Shown here: piece after piece, positions 1-6,739 of the stretch
How positions within the stretch are numbered: the stretch's first letter is position 1
Layout of the letters: every line of letters begins with the position of its first letter
NCBI GenBank assembly: GCA_934646865.1
Contig: CAKUEU010000028.1
Span: forward strand, 1 to 23,434
Length of the DNA stretch: 23,434 bases
Reading direction: 5' to 3'
Source: an uncultured Collinsella sp.
Lineage (GTDB): Bacteria; Actinomycetota; Coriobacteriia; Coriobacteriales; Coriobacteriaceae
Translations under genes and position numbers: made by a program
Notes under the pieces: model-generated
Database searches by the model: none
Told to the model about the DNA's origin: nothing
What the model saw: only the letters and a program-made list of their open reading frames with translations

Positions 1-122
1 AGCGGTCGGCGGGGCCATTGTGGCTCTTGACAGCGGATTGGGTCATATGAGCGAAAGCCCGCCAGAGCGAGCAAGGTCCTTTTGGGGCGAGATGACACCA
101 TAGGTTGAGCATAAGTCAGCGA
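1..122. other. Left-edge region without a supported gene
   Basis: No gene can be supported here. On the minus strand an ATG at 46 opens a frame (MTQSAVKSHNGPADR) that runs off the window, but it has no convincing Shine-Dalgarno sequence. On the plus strand a frame enters from the edge and stops at 103 after 33 codons, with no recognisable protein. Either could be the tip of a neighbouring gene. The minus-strand start is slightly more likely because every other protein gene in the window is on that strand. Confidence 0.2.
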
Positions 123-221
123 GCGGGCCGCATTTGAGACAAGGTGACGTGAAACGAAAGGGCGCTGACCTTCTGGTCGCGCCCTTGAAGTTGAACGTCA
201 GATTGTCCAAATGCGGCCCGC
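123..221. repeat. 99-bp nested palindrome downstream of lysS
   Basis: The outer arms, 123-142 and 203-221, are an inverted repeat beginning GCGGGCCGCATTTG, with one bulged base. Inside them lie TGACGT (145-150) with ACGTCA (195-200), and a strong central hairpin at 158-186. The whole 99 bp can fold into one long interrupted cruciform or RNA hairpin. It holds no open frame. It may be an intergenic repeat element or a bidirectional terminator. Confidence 0.6.
158..186 (-). terminator. Candidate terminator hairpin of lysS
   Basis: Read on the minus strand this is an 8-bp stem AAGGGCGC/GCGCCCTT continued by GACC/GGTC, with one bulged A and an AGAA loop. It is followed by TCGTTTC. The stem is strong but the T tract is short and interrupted, so termination is plausible rather than certain. 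Confidence 0.5.
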
Positions 222-234
222 GCAGCGTCGAGCC

Positions 235-261
235 GTTGCGCGGTTCGTAGAACCGCGCAAC
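235..261. terminator. Perfect 12-bp hairpin just after the lysS stop codon
   Basis: The arms GTTGCGCGGTTC and GAACCGCGCAAC are perfectly complementary around a 3-nt loop. The hairpin begins 3 bases after the lysS stop codon. No T tract follows on the minus strand, so it may act as a 3'-end stabilising or pausing hairpin, or as a non-canonical terminator together with the hairpin at 158-186. Confidence 0.5.
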
Positions 262-264
262 AAA

Positions 265-2229
265 TTAGTACATCTTTGCGCCGGCGGGGATGGAGGCGTC
301 GAGCTGGATCAGGTTGAGGCGCTCCTCACCATCCTCCTCGTGGATAGCGCTGATGAGCATGCCGCAGCTGGGAATGCCCATCATCTTGCGCGGCGGCAGA
401 TTGGTGATGGCGAGCAGGGTCTTGCCGACCAGGTCCTCGGGCTCATAATAACCGTGAATGCCGGAGAGGATGGTACGGTCGGTGCCGGTGCCGTCGTCGA
501 GCGTAAAGTTCAGCAGCTTCTTGGACTTCTTGACAGCCTCGCATGCCTTGACCTTCACGGCGCGGAAATCGCTCTTGGAGAAGGTATCAAAGTCGACGAA
601 CTCCTCAAACAGCGGCTCGACGGCAATCTTGGAATAATCGACCGTGGGCTTGAGCGGCTTGACGAACGGGCTTGCGGCGTTGCCGGCCTCGGCAGCCTTG
701 GCGGCAGCGGCACCGGACTGGAAACCCTTCTCGGGCTTCATGTGCGGGAACAGCAGGACGTCGCGGATAGAAGCCTGGTTGGTGAGCAGCATGACCACGC
801 GGTCGATACCGATGCCGATGCCGCCCGCGGGAGGCATACCGTACTCGAGGGCGCGCACGTAATCCTCGTCGTACTCCATAGCCTCGTCGTCGCCGCCAGC
901 CTTCTCGGCCATCTGAGCGGCAAAGCGCTCGGCCTGGTCGACCGGGTCGTTGAGCTCGGAGAACGCGTTGGCGTACTCGTGGCCGGCGATAACCAGCTCA
1001 AAGCGGTGCGTCAGGCGCGGGTCGTCCTCAAAGCGCTTGGCAAGCGGGCTGACCTCGATGGGGTAATCGCACACGAACGTGGGGTTGACGATGGTGTCCT
1101 CGCCCAGCTCATCGTAGATCTCGGCGATAATCTTGCCGGCGGTCCACTCGGACTTAATCTCCAGGCCCTTCTCACGCGCGGCAGCAGCAAGCTCCTCGAC
1201 CGGCGTGTCGATGGTGACCTGCTTGCCGAGCACGTCGGAGACGATGTCGGTCATGGGACGGCTGGCCCACTCACCAGAAAGGTCGATGGTCTGGCCCTGG
1301 TACTCGATGACCTCGGGGTTGCCGATGGCCTTGTTAGCCGCCTTAATGACACCCTGGGCGAGCGCCTTCATGCCCTCGAGGTCGGAGAAGGCACGGTAGG
1401 CCTCCATCGTGGTGAACTCGGGATTGTGGGTAAGGTCCATGCCCTCGTTACGGAAGATACGGCCGATCTCGAACACGCGCTCAAAACCGCCGACGATGCA
1501 GCGCTTGAGGTGCAGCTCGGTAGCAATACGCAGGTAGCACTCCTGATCGAGCGCGTTGAAGTGCGTGATGAACGGCTTGGCAGTAGCGCCGCCCTGGATG
1601 GTCTGCAGGATGGGGGTTTCGACCTCCATGTAGCCGTCGGACTCCATAAAGCGACGGAAGGTGGAGAGAATCTGCGAACGCTTACGGAACGTCTCGCGAA
1701 CGTCGTCGTTGGCGATCAGGTCGACATAGCGCTGGCGATAGCGGGTCTCCTTGTCGGAAAGACCGTGGAACTTCTCGGGCAGCGGACGAACGGCCTTGGC
1801 AAGCAGGGTCGCGCTCTTAGGGGCAACGGAAAGCTGGCCGCGCTGGGTGCGCACGACAACGCCGGTCACGCCCAGGATGTCGCCCAGGTCGAGGGACTTG
1901 AGCGTATTCCAGGCAGCCTCGTCCATGTCGTTGATGCGGCAGAACAGCTGAATCTCGCCGGTCGCATCGCGCACGACGATGAACATGATCTTGCCCTGAC
2001 CGCGCTTGGCGACCACACGGCCGGCGATCTTCACGACGTCCTCGGTGTCCTCGCCATCGGCAAGCTCGGCGTACTTAGCCTCGATATCGGCAACGTAGTC
2101 CTCGAGCTCAGAGTGCTCGGGATAGGGGTTCTGGCCCGCCTCGAACAGGGCGGCGCGCTTGGCCAGGCGGGTGGCGCGCTCGTCGTTGAGCGTCGATGCC
2201 TGATCGGCGGCGTTCTGGTTCTCTGCCAT
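265..2229 (-). CDS. lysS: Lysyl-tRNA synthetase (class II) with C-terminal Trbp111-like domain
   Basis: Charges tRNA-Lys with lysine in the cytoplasm. The 654-residue protein has an N-terminal OB-fold anticodon-binding region (about 65-145) and a class II catalytic core. Motif 2 is seen as FEIGRIFRNEGMDLTHNPEF (253-272) and motif 3 as GIGIGIDRVVMLL (470-482). Most bacterial LysRS end near residue 500. Here an Ala/Gly-rich linker (505-520) leads to an extra domain (about 545-654) with the features of the EMAPII/Trbp111 tRNA-binding OB fold (SDFRAVKV, LPPRKMMGIPSCGM), as found at the C-terminus of many MetRS. The start is chosen because GAGGAG lies about 8 bases upstream of the ATG. It lies downstream of greA on the same strand, with a hairpin in the gap at 2252-2280. 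LysRS identity is secure; the added domain's role is inferred. Confidence 0.97.
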   Translation of the reverse strand: MAENQNAADQASTLNDERATRLAKRAALFEAGQNPYPEHSELEDYVADIEAKYAELADGEDTEDVVKIAGRVVAKRGQGKIMFIVVRDATGEIQLFCRINDMDEAAWNTLKSLDLGDILGVTGVVVRTQRGQLSVAPKSATLLAKAVRPLPEKFHGLSDKETRYRQRYVDLIANDDVRETFRKRSQILSTFRRFMESDGYMEVETPILQTIQGGATAKPFITHFNALDQECYLRIATELHLKRCIVGGFERVFEIGRIFRNEGMDLTHNPEFTTMEAYRAFSDLEGMKALAQGVIKAANKAIGNPEVIEYQGQTIDLSGEWASRPMTDIVSDVLGKQVTIDTPVEELAAAAREKGLEIKSEWTAGKIIAEIYDELGEDTIVNPTFVCDYPIEVSPLAKRFEDDPRLTHRFELVIAGHEYANAFSELNDPVDQAERFAAQMAEKAGGDDEAMEYDEDYVRALEYGMPPAGGIGIGIDRVVMLLTNQASIRDVLLFPHMKPEKGFQSGAAAAKAAEAGNAASPFVKPLKPTVDYSKIAVEPLFEEFVDFDTFSKSDFRAVKVKACEAVKKSKKLLNFTLDDGTGTDRTILSGIHGYYEPEDLVGKTLLAITNLPPRKMMGIPSCGMLISAIHEEDGEERLNLIQLDASIPAGAKMY

Positions 2230-2251
2230 AAGTTAGCTCCTCAAACTAAAA

Positions 2252-2280
2252 CGCTCCCCAGGATTCGGTCCCAGGGAGCG
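2252..2280 (-). terminator. Hairpin in the greA-lysS gap
   Basis: On the minus strand CGCTCCC pairs with GGGAGCG, an inner GGA/TCC extends the stem, and TTTTAG follows, about 20 bases before the lysS start codon. It may be a partial terminator or attenuator that lowers lysS expression from the greA transcript. The T tract is only four bases, so strength is uncertain. Confidence 0.5.
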
Positions 2281-2308
2281 AAAACATACCTTTACGCGGG
2301 ACCGTGGT

Positions 2309-2779
2309 CTAGCGTGCGATCTTGGCGATGGTGTAGACGCGAGTCTTGCCGGAAGGCGTAACGACCTCGACGGAGTCGCCCTCGCCGTGACCGATGATGG
2401 CGTGACCGACCGGAGACTCGTTGGAAATCTTGTGCTCGAGCGAGTTGGTCTCGGTGGTACCGACGAGCGTGACTTCCATGACCTCACCGTTGGGATCAAT
2501 CAGAGAAACGGTGGAACCGATGGAGACGGTCAGATCGCCCGTGGTGGCAGCAACCTGAGCGTTGGCAAGAATGGCCTGGATCTCGGCGATACGAGCAGCA
2601 TTCTGGGCCTGCTTGTCCTTGGCGGCATCGTACTCGGAGTTCTCCGAAAGGTCGCCGAACGCGCGGGCTTCCTTGATGTCCTCGACGATCTCCTTGGCGT
2701 AATCGCCCTCACGCCAGGCGAGCTCCTCGACGAGCTTCTGGCGGCCCTCAGCGGTCAGTACGATCTGGCTTGCGTCCAT
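2309..2779 (-). CDS. greA: Transcription elongation factor GreA
   Basis: GreA enters the secondary channel of RNA polymerase and stimulates cleavage of backtracked transcripts. The 156-residue product has the usual family length: an N-terminal antiparallel coiled coil (about 8-75) whose tip carries the conserved acidic motif GDLSENSEYDAAK (about 42-54), then a C-terminal FKBP-like domain (about 80-156). The frame is open further upstream, but the ATG at 2779 is chosen because GGGGAG lies 8 bases before it and the protein then begins at the normal GreA N-terminus. The gene precedes lysS on the same strand and follows the tatA terminator, so it probably has its own promoter. TTGACA at 2815-2820 is a possible -35, but no good -10 is seen. 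Confidence 0.96.
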   Translation of the reverse strand: MDASQIVLTAEGRQKLVEELAWREGDYAKEIVEDIKEARAFGDLSENSEYDAAKDKQAQNAARIAEIQAILANAQVAATTGDLTVSIGSTVSLIDPNGEVMEVTLVGTTETNSLEHKISNESPVGHAIIGHGEGDSVEVVTPSGKTRVYTIAKIAR

Positions 2780-2827
2780 ACGGATATCTCCCCAACTCTG
2801 ATCAAACAATCAACTGTCAACAAAACG

Positions 2828-2860
2828 AAAAAGACCGGCTAGCCTGCGGGCAAGCCGGTC
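2828..2860 (-). terminator. Rho-independent terminator of tatA
   Basis: On the minus strand GACCGGCT pairs with AGCCGGTC, with inner GCC/GGC pairing, followed by TTTTT. It sits 26 bases after the tatA stop codon and separates tatA from greA. Confidence 0.85.
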
Positions 2861-2885
2861 AGGTGCTCACCCCAAAGGGATGGGA

Positions 2886-3161
2886 CTACTCTGCGTCCGC
2901 GTCGCTGTCCTCTGCCTGCTTCTTCTTGGCAGCAGCGAGCTTGGCCTCGAGCTCAGCGATCTCCTTGTCCTCCTCGGACTGCTCGACCACGACCTCCTCG
3001 GCCTGCTTGGTCTCGGCCTTATCGTCGCCCTCCATACCCTCGCGGATATTCTTGACGGTAGAGCCGAGAGACTTGCCGAGCTTCGGCAGGTTCTTGGGCC
3101 CGAAGATAATCAGGACAACGACGAGAATAATGATGAGCTCAGGAGCCCTCAGTCCAAACAT
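2886..3161 (-). CDS. tatA: Sec-independent translocase subunit TatA
   Basis: TatA forms the oligomeric membrane component of the twin-arginine pathway, which exports folded proteins. The 91-residue product has the family layout: a short N-terminus (MFGLRAPE), one membrane segment (about 8-20, LIIILVVVLIIFG), the conserved FGP hinge (20-22), an amphipathic helix with the GKSLGSTVKNIREG pattern (29-42), and a highly charged Glu/Lys-rich tail. The frame continues upstream through the tRNA-Pro gene, but the ATG at 3161 has GGAGG 6 bases upstream and begins the typical TatA N-terminus. It is a single-gene unit with its own promoter and terminator. No tatC is present in the window. TatA versus TatB cannot be fully settled by sequence; the short length favours TatA. 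Confidence 0.93.
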   Translation of the reverse strand: MFGLRAPELIIILVVVLIIFGPKNLPKLGKSLGSTVKNIREGMEGDDKAETKQAEEVVVEQSEEDKEIAELEAKLAAAKKKQAEDSDADAE

Positions 3162-3197
3162 GTAGACCTCCACAATACAGCGAGACAAGCTCGAATG

Positions 3198-3226
3198 AGT
3201 ATACCGCGGGTATCGCGGTATCACAA
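3198..3226 (-). promoter_or_regulatory. tatA promoter with overlapping palindrome
   Basis: On the minus strand -35 TTGTGA (3221-3226) and -10 TATACT (3198-3203) are separated by exactly 17 bases. An 8-bp perfect inverted repeat, ATACCGCG (3201-3208) and CGCGGTAT (3214-3221) with a 5-bp spacer, fills the spacer and overlaps the -10. The placement is that of a repressor operator, though no regulator is known from this window. Confidence 0.7.
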
Positions 3227-3234
3227 CAATAGCT

Positions 3235-3262
3235 AAAAAAAGGGACCGCAAGAAGCGGTCCC
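3235..3262 (-). terminator. Terminator of tRNA-Pro
   Basis: On the minus strand GGGACCGC pairs with GCGGTCCC around a 5-nt loop, followed by seven T. It lies 11 bases beyond the tRNA 3' end and just upstream of the tatA promoter, so tRNA and tatA transcripts are separate. Confidence 0.92.
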
Positions 3263-3273
3263 TCCTCATGCTC

Positions 3274-3350
3274 TGGTCGGGTTGACTGGATTTGAACCAG
3301 CGACCCCTGCGTCCCGAACGCAGTGCTCTACCAAACTGAGCCACAACCCG
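3274..3350 (-). tRNA. tRNA-Pro (anticodon CGG)
   Basis: A complete cloverleaf is readable on the minus strand. The acceptor stem is CGGGTTG/CAACCCG, the anticodon stem CTGCG/CGCAG encloses the loop TTCGGGA (anticodon CGG, decoding CCG), and the T loop is TTCAAAT. CCA is encoded (3274-3276). The gene sits between ispE and tatA with its own terminator. Confidence 0.96.
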
Positions 3351-3358
3351 TTAGCTCG

Positions 3359-3364
3359 ACTATA
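3359..3364 (-). promoter_or_regulatory. -10 element for tRNA-Pro
   Basis: TATAGT on the minus strand lies 8 bases before the tRNA 5' end, so transcription would begin almost at the mature end. No good -35 is seen 16-18 bases upstream. Confidence 0.45.
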
Positions 3365-3399
3365 GTAACAAAGATTTCCATCGTGTGCTAGAGAAATTT

Positions 3400-4296
3400 T
3401 TACTTCTTTGGCACTTCGATGCGAACCGTGTTGGGAATGAGCTCCGTCGCGCAGGACCACCAGCCGTCTTGCAGGGCAGCGTCGGCAAGCCTTTCGGCCG
3501 TGGCGGCGGTGTCGCAAATGGCAAACGAGCAGGCACCCGATCCGCACACATCTACAGCAACGGTGCCGTCCTGTTTACGCAGCCAATCGAGAACCATTTG
3601 AATCTGCGGCTCCATCTGTGCGGAAATGACACCCAGGTTGTTATGGATGAGCGCATATGCCGTCTCGGCATCACCAGCACGCAAGGCAGAAGCTATCGCG
3701 CCGGGCTTGTCTGCAGGCACCGGGGCCTCGTCAAAACGTCGATAGGCTTCAATTGTCGAAACACTTGCCTCGCGCGGCTTGACCAACACGACGGGCGTTG
3801 CGGGCAGCGCGGGATACTCAGTTGCCAGCACGTCTCCCCCACCTACGTAGAACGCAGGGCTCGCGTGCAAAAAGAAGGGAACGTCGGCGCCAATACCGCG
3901 CGCGATGTTGTCCAGCGCGGGATCGGTGCGATCAATTCCCCAGAGCTCCGCCAAGGCAACAATGACTGCGGCCGCATCCGTCGAGGGACCGCCCAAGCCG
4001 GCGCACAATGGAATGCGCTTCTCAATCGTCACGCAGATGTTTGCCTCGCGACCATAATGCTCGGCCATAGCAACCGCAGCCCGATACGCCGTATTCTTTT
4101 GCATGGGAAAATCTGATGCCGGAACCGTCTGGACGGTCAACGCCTGTACCGGCGTAACCGTCACGGTATCGGAAAGACCGACGGCTGCCATCAGGGAATC
4201 GACCTTATGGTAGCCGCGGTCGTCACGCTCGGTATGAACCCCCAGATAGAGGTTGATCTTTGCCGGCGCGGAAAGGGTGAGGGACCGATCGGTCAC
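3400..4296 (-). CDS. ispE: 4-diphosphocytidyl-2-C-methyl-D-erythritol kinase IspE
   Basis: Phosphorylates CDP-methylerythritol in the MEP pathway to isoprenoid precursors. The 298-residue protein is a GHMP kinase. It has the N-terminal PAKINLYL motif with the catalytic Lys (K13), GYH at 28-30, the ATP-binding glycine loop PLCAGLGGPSTDAAA (96-110), and GADVPFF with the catalytic Asp (D138). The glycine loop reads GLGGPSTD where GLGGGSSD is common, a conservative change. The start is a GTG at 4296 with GAGGAG 7 bases upstream. That site lies inside the end of veg, whose stop codon is only 2 bases before the GTG, so the two genes are probably translationally coupled. Confidence 0.95.
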   Translation of the reverse strand: MTDRSLTLSAPAKINLYLGVHTERDDRGYHKVDSLMAAVGLSDTVTVTPVQALTVQTVPASDFPMQKNTAYRAAVAMAEHYGREANICVTIEKRIPLCAGLGGPSTDAAAVIVALAELWGIDRTDPALDNIARGIGADVPFFLHASPAFYVGGGDVLATEYPALPATPVVLVKPREASVSTIEAYRRFDEAPVPADKPGAIASALRAGDAETAYALIHNNLGVISAQMEPQIQMVLDWLRKQDGTVAVDVCGSGACSFAICDTAATAERLADAALQDGWWSCATELIPNTVRIEVPKK

Positions 4297-4298
4297 CG

Positions 4299-4595
4299 CT
4301 AGTGCTCCTCGAGCTGGTTGCCGAGCGGGGTAAAGATATGCTCGCCGCTCTCGGGGTCAAACAGTTCGACCTGCCCGGTGAGGACATCGATATACTGGTA
4401 GGACTGACGCGACTTGCGGCCGCGGCGCTCGTCGACCTCGACGATAAAGACGGCGGGGTGGACGCTCTTGATGGTGCCCATGCGCTCGACGACGCGGGTG
4501 CGGCCCATGTTGGCCTTCACCTTGACGCGATCGCCCACCATATCGGTCAGCTTCTCGTGGATGTCGTCGACGTGATTGACTTCCATCTCTTCCAT
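4299..4595 (-). CDS. veg: Veg family protein (DUF1021)
   Basis: A 98-residue member of the Veg family, small SH3-like barrel proteins known from Bacillus, where Veg influences biofilm matrix and spore germination and lies just upstream of the ispE-type gene. Visible family features are GDRVKVKANMGRTRVVERMG (about 21-40), the VHPAVFIVEVDE strand pair and SYQYIDVLTGQVELFDP near the end. The ATG at 4595 is chosen over the one at 4619 because GGAGG lies 8 bases before it. The C-terminal tail (GEHIFTPLGNQLEEH) extends beyond the usual end of about 86 residues. Veg is the first gene of a two-gene unit with ispE. Biochemical function in this organism is unknown. Confidence 0.85.
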   Translation of the reverse strand: MEEMEVNHVDDIHEKLTDMVGDRVKVKANMGRTRVVERMGTIKSVHPAVFIVEVDERRGRKSRQSYQYIDVLTGQVELFDPESGEHIFTPLGNQLEEH

Positions 4596-4622
4596 GAACA
4601 GGGCCTCCAGAAGGTGCAATTC

Positions 4623-4642
4623 AAAAAGGGGATAATACCCCT
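4623..4642 (-). terminator. Mini-hairpin with T tract in the veg leader
   Basis: On the minus strand AGGGG and CCCCT flank a TATTAT loop and are followed by TTTTTG, within the 5' untranslated leader between promoter and veg start. The 5-bp stem is short for a terminator, but its position suggests pausing or weak attenuation. Confidence 0.4.
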
Positions 4643-4662
4643 AAGATAGACAAAACTCTAAT

Positions 4663-4692
4663 ACTATAGCACCCTGCTGCCACCATACGCAA
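4663..4692 (-). promoter_or_regulatory. Promoter of veg-ispE
   Basis: On the minus strand -35 TTGCGT (4687-4692) and -10 TATAGT (4663-4668) are 18 bases apart, and the start site would fall about 60 bases before the veg ATG. It lies in the gap after dtd, where no clear terminator is seen, so read-through from dtd is also possible. Confidence 0.65.
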
Positions 4693-4725
4693 GTAGCTAA
4701 ATAAGCCCCGTCCCAAATTGACTAC

Positions 4726-5172
4726 TTACAGATTGTCTGTGTCCAGAACGATGGTGAATGGACCGTCGTTGACGAGGTCGACCTTCATGTCGGCGCCAAA
4801 GATGCCGTGCGCCACGTGTTCGACATCTTGGCGAACGAGCGTCAGGAAGTACTCGTAGAGCTCGTTGGCAACATCGGGGGCGCCTGCATCGGTAAACGAC
4901 GGACGGCGGCCGTGACGGCAATCGGCGAACAGCGTGAACTGCGACACCACGAGAACCTCGCCGTCGACATCGGCAAGTGCCAGGTTGGTCTTGCCGTTCT
5001 CGTCCTCGTTAATGCGCAAGCCGCGGAGCTTGCCCCACAGCTTATCGGCCTCGGCGCGCGTGTCGCCGTGGCCCACGCCCAACAGCACCAGATAGCCGCG
5101 CCCAATTTTGCCCACGCACTCGCCGTCGACCGTCACGCCGGCGTTGAGCACGCGCTGCACCACCGCACGCAC
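4726..5172 (-). CDS. dtd: D-aminoacyl-tRNA deacylase
   Basis: Hydrolyses D-amino acids mischarged on tRNA, protecting translation. The 148-residue length is typical for the family. Both signature motifs are present: SQFTL (77-81) and the cis-proline motif region NDGPFTIVL (135-143). The N-terminal MRAVVQRV is also typical. The start is GTG at 5172; GAGGAG inside the last codons of rdgB sits 6 bases upstream, and only 3 bases separate the rdgB stop from this start. The gene is the last of the murE-dtd cluster and is likely translationally coupled to rdgB. Confidence 0.95.
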   Translation of the reverse strand: MRAVVQRVLNAGVTVDGECVGKIGRGYLVLLGVGHGDTRAEADKLWGKLRGLRINEDENGKTNLALADVDGEVLVVSQFTLFADCRHGRRPSFTDAGAPDVANELYEYFLTLVRQDVEHVAHGIFGADMKVDLVNDGPFTIVLDTDNL

Positions 5173-5175
5173 GGC

Positions 5176-5817
5176 CTACTCCTCGCCCGTCAGCTTGGCG
5201 GACAGATGCTCGAGCGCATGGAATCGATGGCTGATGGCGTTCTTCTCGTCCGCCGTGAGCTCGGCCATAGTCTTGCCCGGCGTATCGACCGGCAGGAACA
5301 GCGGGTCGTAGCCAAAGCCGTGATCGCCGCGGCCCTCGTGCGCGATAACGCCCTCGCAGGCGCCCTCGCCATAGGTGACCAAACCGTCCGTGTCGATGAG
5401 CGCGACGACGCTCATAAAGCGTGCAGTGCGGTCCTCGTCGGCCACGCCCTCCAGGTTCACGAGCAGCTTGGCATTGTTGGCGGCATCGTCGCCGTGGACG
5501 CCCGCGTAGCGCGCGCTATACACGCCAGGTTCACCGTTCAGGGCGTCGACGACCAGGCCCGAATCGTCGGCGATGGCCATAAGGCCCGTCTCCTCGACGG
5601 CAGCCTGCGCCTTGATGATGGCGTTCTCCAAAAACGTCGTGCCGTTTTCCTCGGGGTCCTCAAAATCGCCCAGCTGGCCGAGCGCCACAAAACGTACCTC
5701 GGGCATGACCTTGCCCAGGATGGCCTCAATCTCAGTGAGCTTGTGGGCGTTGCCCGTAGCCACGACGATGGTGGCCGCGGGGTCGAGCGTGTCGATGTCA
5801 ATCTTTTCAAGTGCCAT
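5176..5817 (-). CDS. rdgB: XTP/dITP (non-canonical purine NTP) pyrophosphatase
   Basis: RdgB/HAM1 family enzyme that hydrolyses XTP, ITP and dITP to monophosphates, keeping damaged purines out of nucleic acids. The 213-residue protein shows ATGNAHKLTEI (20-30), ENAIIKAQAA (65-73), ADDSGLVVDALNGEPGVYSA (83-102), GFGYDPLF (168-175) and SHR (196-198), all positions expected for the family. The frame extends further upstream, but the ATG at 5817 has GGAGG 6 bases before it. A 142-base gap separates it from rph, with a weak terminator at 5930-5961 and a GC-rich hairpin at 5845-5891, so it may have its own promoter (possible -10 TATACG just upstream of the RBS). Confidence 0.95.
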   Translation of the reverse strand: MALEKIDIDTLDPAATIVVATGNAHKLTEIEAILGKVMPEVRFVALGQLGDFEDPEENGTTFLENAIIKAQAAVEETGLMAIADDSGLVVDALNGEPGVYSARYAGVHGDDAANNAKLLVNLEGVADEDRTARFMSVVALIDTDGLVTYGEGACEGVIAHEGRGDHGFGYDPLFLPVDTPGKTMAELTADEKNAISHRFHALEHLSAKLTGEE

Positions 5818-5844
5818 AGCTGGCCTCCTTGTCCGTATAGCAAA

Positions 5845-5891
5845 GCCGCCCAGGGGAAATTGGCTTTGGGCCCTCTCCCCTCCTTGGCGGC
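5845..5891 (-). other. GC-rich hairpin upstream of rdgB
   Basis: On the minus strand GCCGCC...GGGGA pairs with TCCCC...GGCGGC. The hairpin lies between the end of rph and the rdgB ribosome binding site. No T tract follows it. It may be an mRNA processing or stabilising structure; its role is unknown. Confidence 0.35.
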
Positions 5892-5929
5892 AAAAACTTT
5901 TCAGTTCGGCGTTTCCGCAGATAAAACTT

Positions 5930-5961
5930 ACCAAAATAAACCTGTCCCTTTTTGGCAGGTT
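5930..5961 (-). terminator. Weak terminator at the end of rph
   Basis: On the minus strand AACCTG and CAGGTT form a 6-bp stem with an 11-nt loop, followed by TATTTTGG. The stem overlaps the rph stop codon. Short stem and long loop make it weak. Confidence 0.35.
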
Positions 5962-6685
5962 AGGCGAGGGCCTGGCGCTGGAGCTCGATGAGCTCGGCGA
6001 TACCCTTATCGCCCAAGTCGAGCAGGGCGTTGAGACGCTTGCGATCGAAGGGCGCCTGCTCGCCGGTACCCTGGAGCTCGATCATCTCGCCGGTGTCGGT
6101 AGCGACGAGGTTCATGTCGACCTCGGCGTGGCTGTCCTCGGAATAATCAAGATCGAGCAGGGTATTACCGTCGACGACACCCATGGAAATAGCGGCGACC
6201 TGGCCCGTGAGAGGAATGCGCTCGATCTTGCCAGCCTCGACCCACATGGCAAGCGCATCGTGCAGTGCCACCCAGGCGCCGGTGATGCTCGCCGTACGCG
6301 TGCCGCCATCGGCCTGGATAACATCGCAGTCGACGGTAACGGTGTACTCGCCGAGCGCCTTCATGTTGACGACCGTGCGCAAGCTGCGACCGATCAAACG
6401 CTCGATCTCCATGGAGCGGCCCTTGCGATTGGCGTGCTCGCGCTTGCAGCGCTTGCCGGTCGACGCCGGCAGCATGGCATACTCCGCAGTCACCCAACCG
6501 GCCTTGGCGCCCTTGCGCCAGCCCGGCACGCCCTCCTCGATGGTGGCAGCGCACAGCACGCGCGTGTCACCAAACTCGGCCAGGCACGAACCGTGGGCGT
6601 GCTTCATGACGCCGCGGGTGAGCCTAACGGGACGAAGCTCGTCAGCAGCGCGGCCGTTGACGCGGTTGACCTGCATATACTCCAT
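5960..6685 (-). CDS. rph: Ribonuclease PH
   Basis: Phosphorolytic 3'-5' exoribonuclease that trims tRNA precursors. The 241-residue protein has the family length and motifs: [11 protein letters not shown] near the start, [18 protein letters not shown] (31-48), the [14 protein letters not shown] segment, [19 protein letters not shown], and [20 protein letters not shown] near the end. The ATG at 6685 has AAGGA 7 bases upstream. It follows murI by 54 bases and precedes rdgB, an rph-rdgB adjacency common in many Gram-positive genomes. Confidence 0.96.
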   Translation of the reverse strand: MEYMQVNRVNGRAADELRPVRLTRGVMKHAHGSCLAEFGDTRVLCAATIEEGVPGWRKGAKAGWVTAEYAMLPASTGKRCKREHANRKGRSMEIERLIGRSLRTVVNMKALGEYTVTVDCDVIQADGGTRTASITGAWVALHDALAMWVEAGKIERIPLTGQVAAISMGVVDGNTLLDLDYSEDSHAEVDMNLVATDTGEMIELQGTGEQAPFDRKRLNALLDLGDKGIAELIELQRQALA

Positions 6686-6739
6686 GAGATGATCCTTTCG
6701 GGAAAAGATGAGGCGAAAGCTTTGGCGGCTATTGCGCGC

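Noticed and set aside
211..2361. 716-residue plus-strand frame opposite lysS
   Set aside because: Antisense shadow of lysS caused by high-GC codon bias; lysS has clear motifs and a ribosome binding site.
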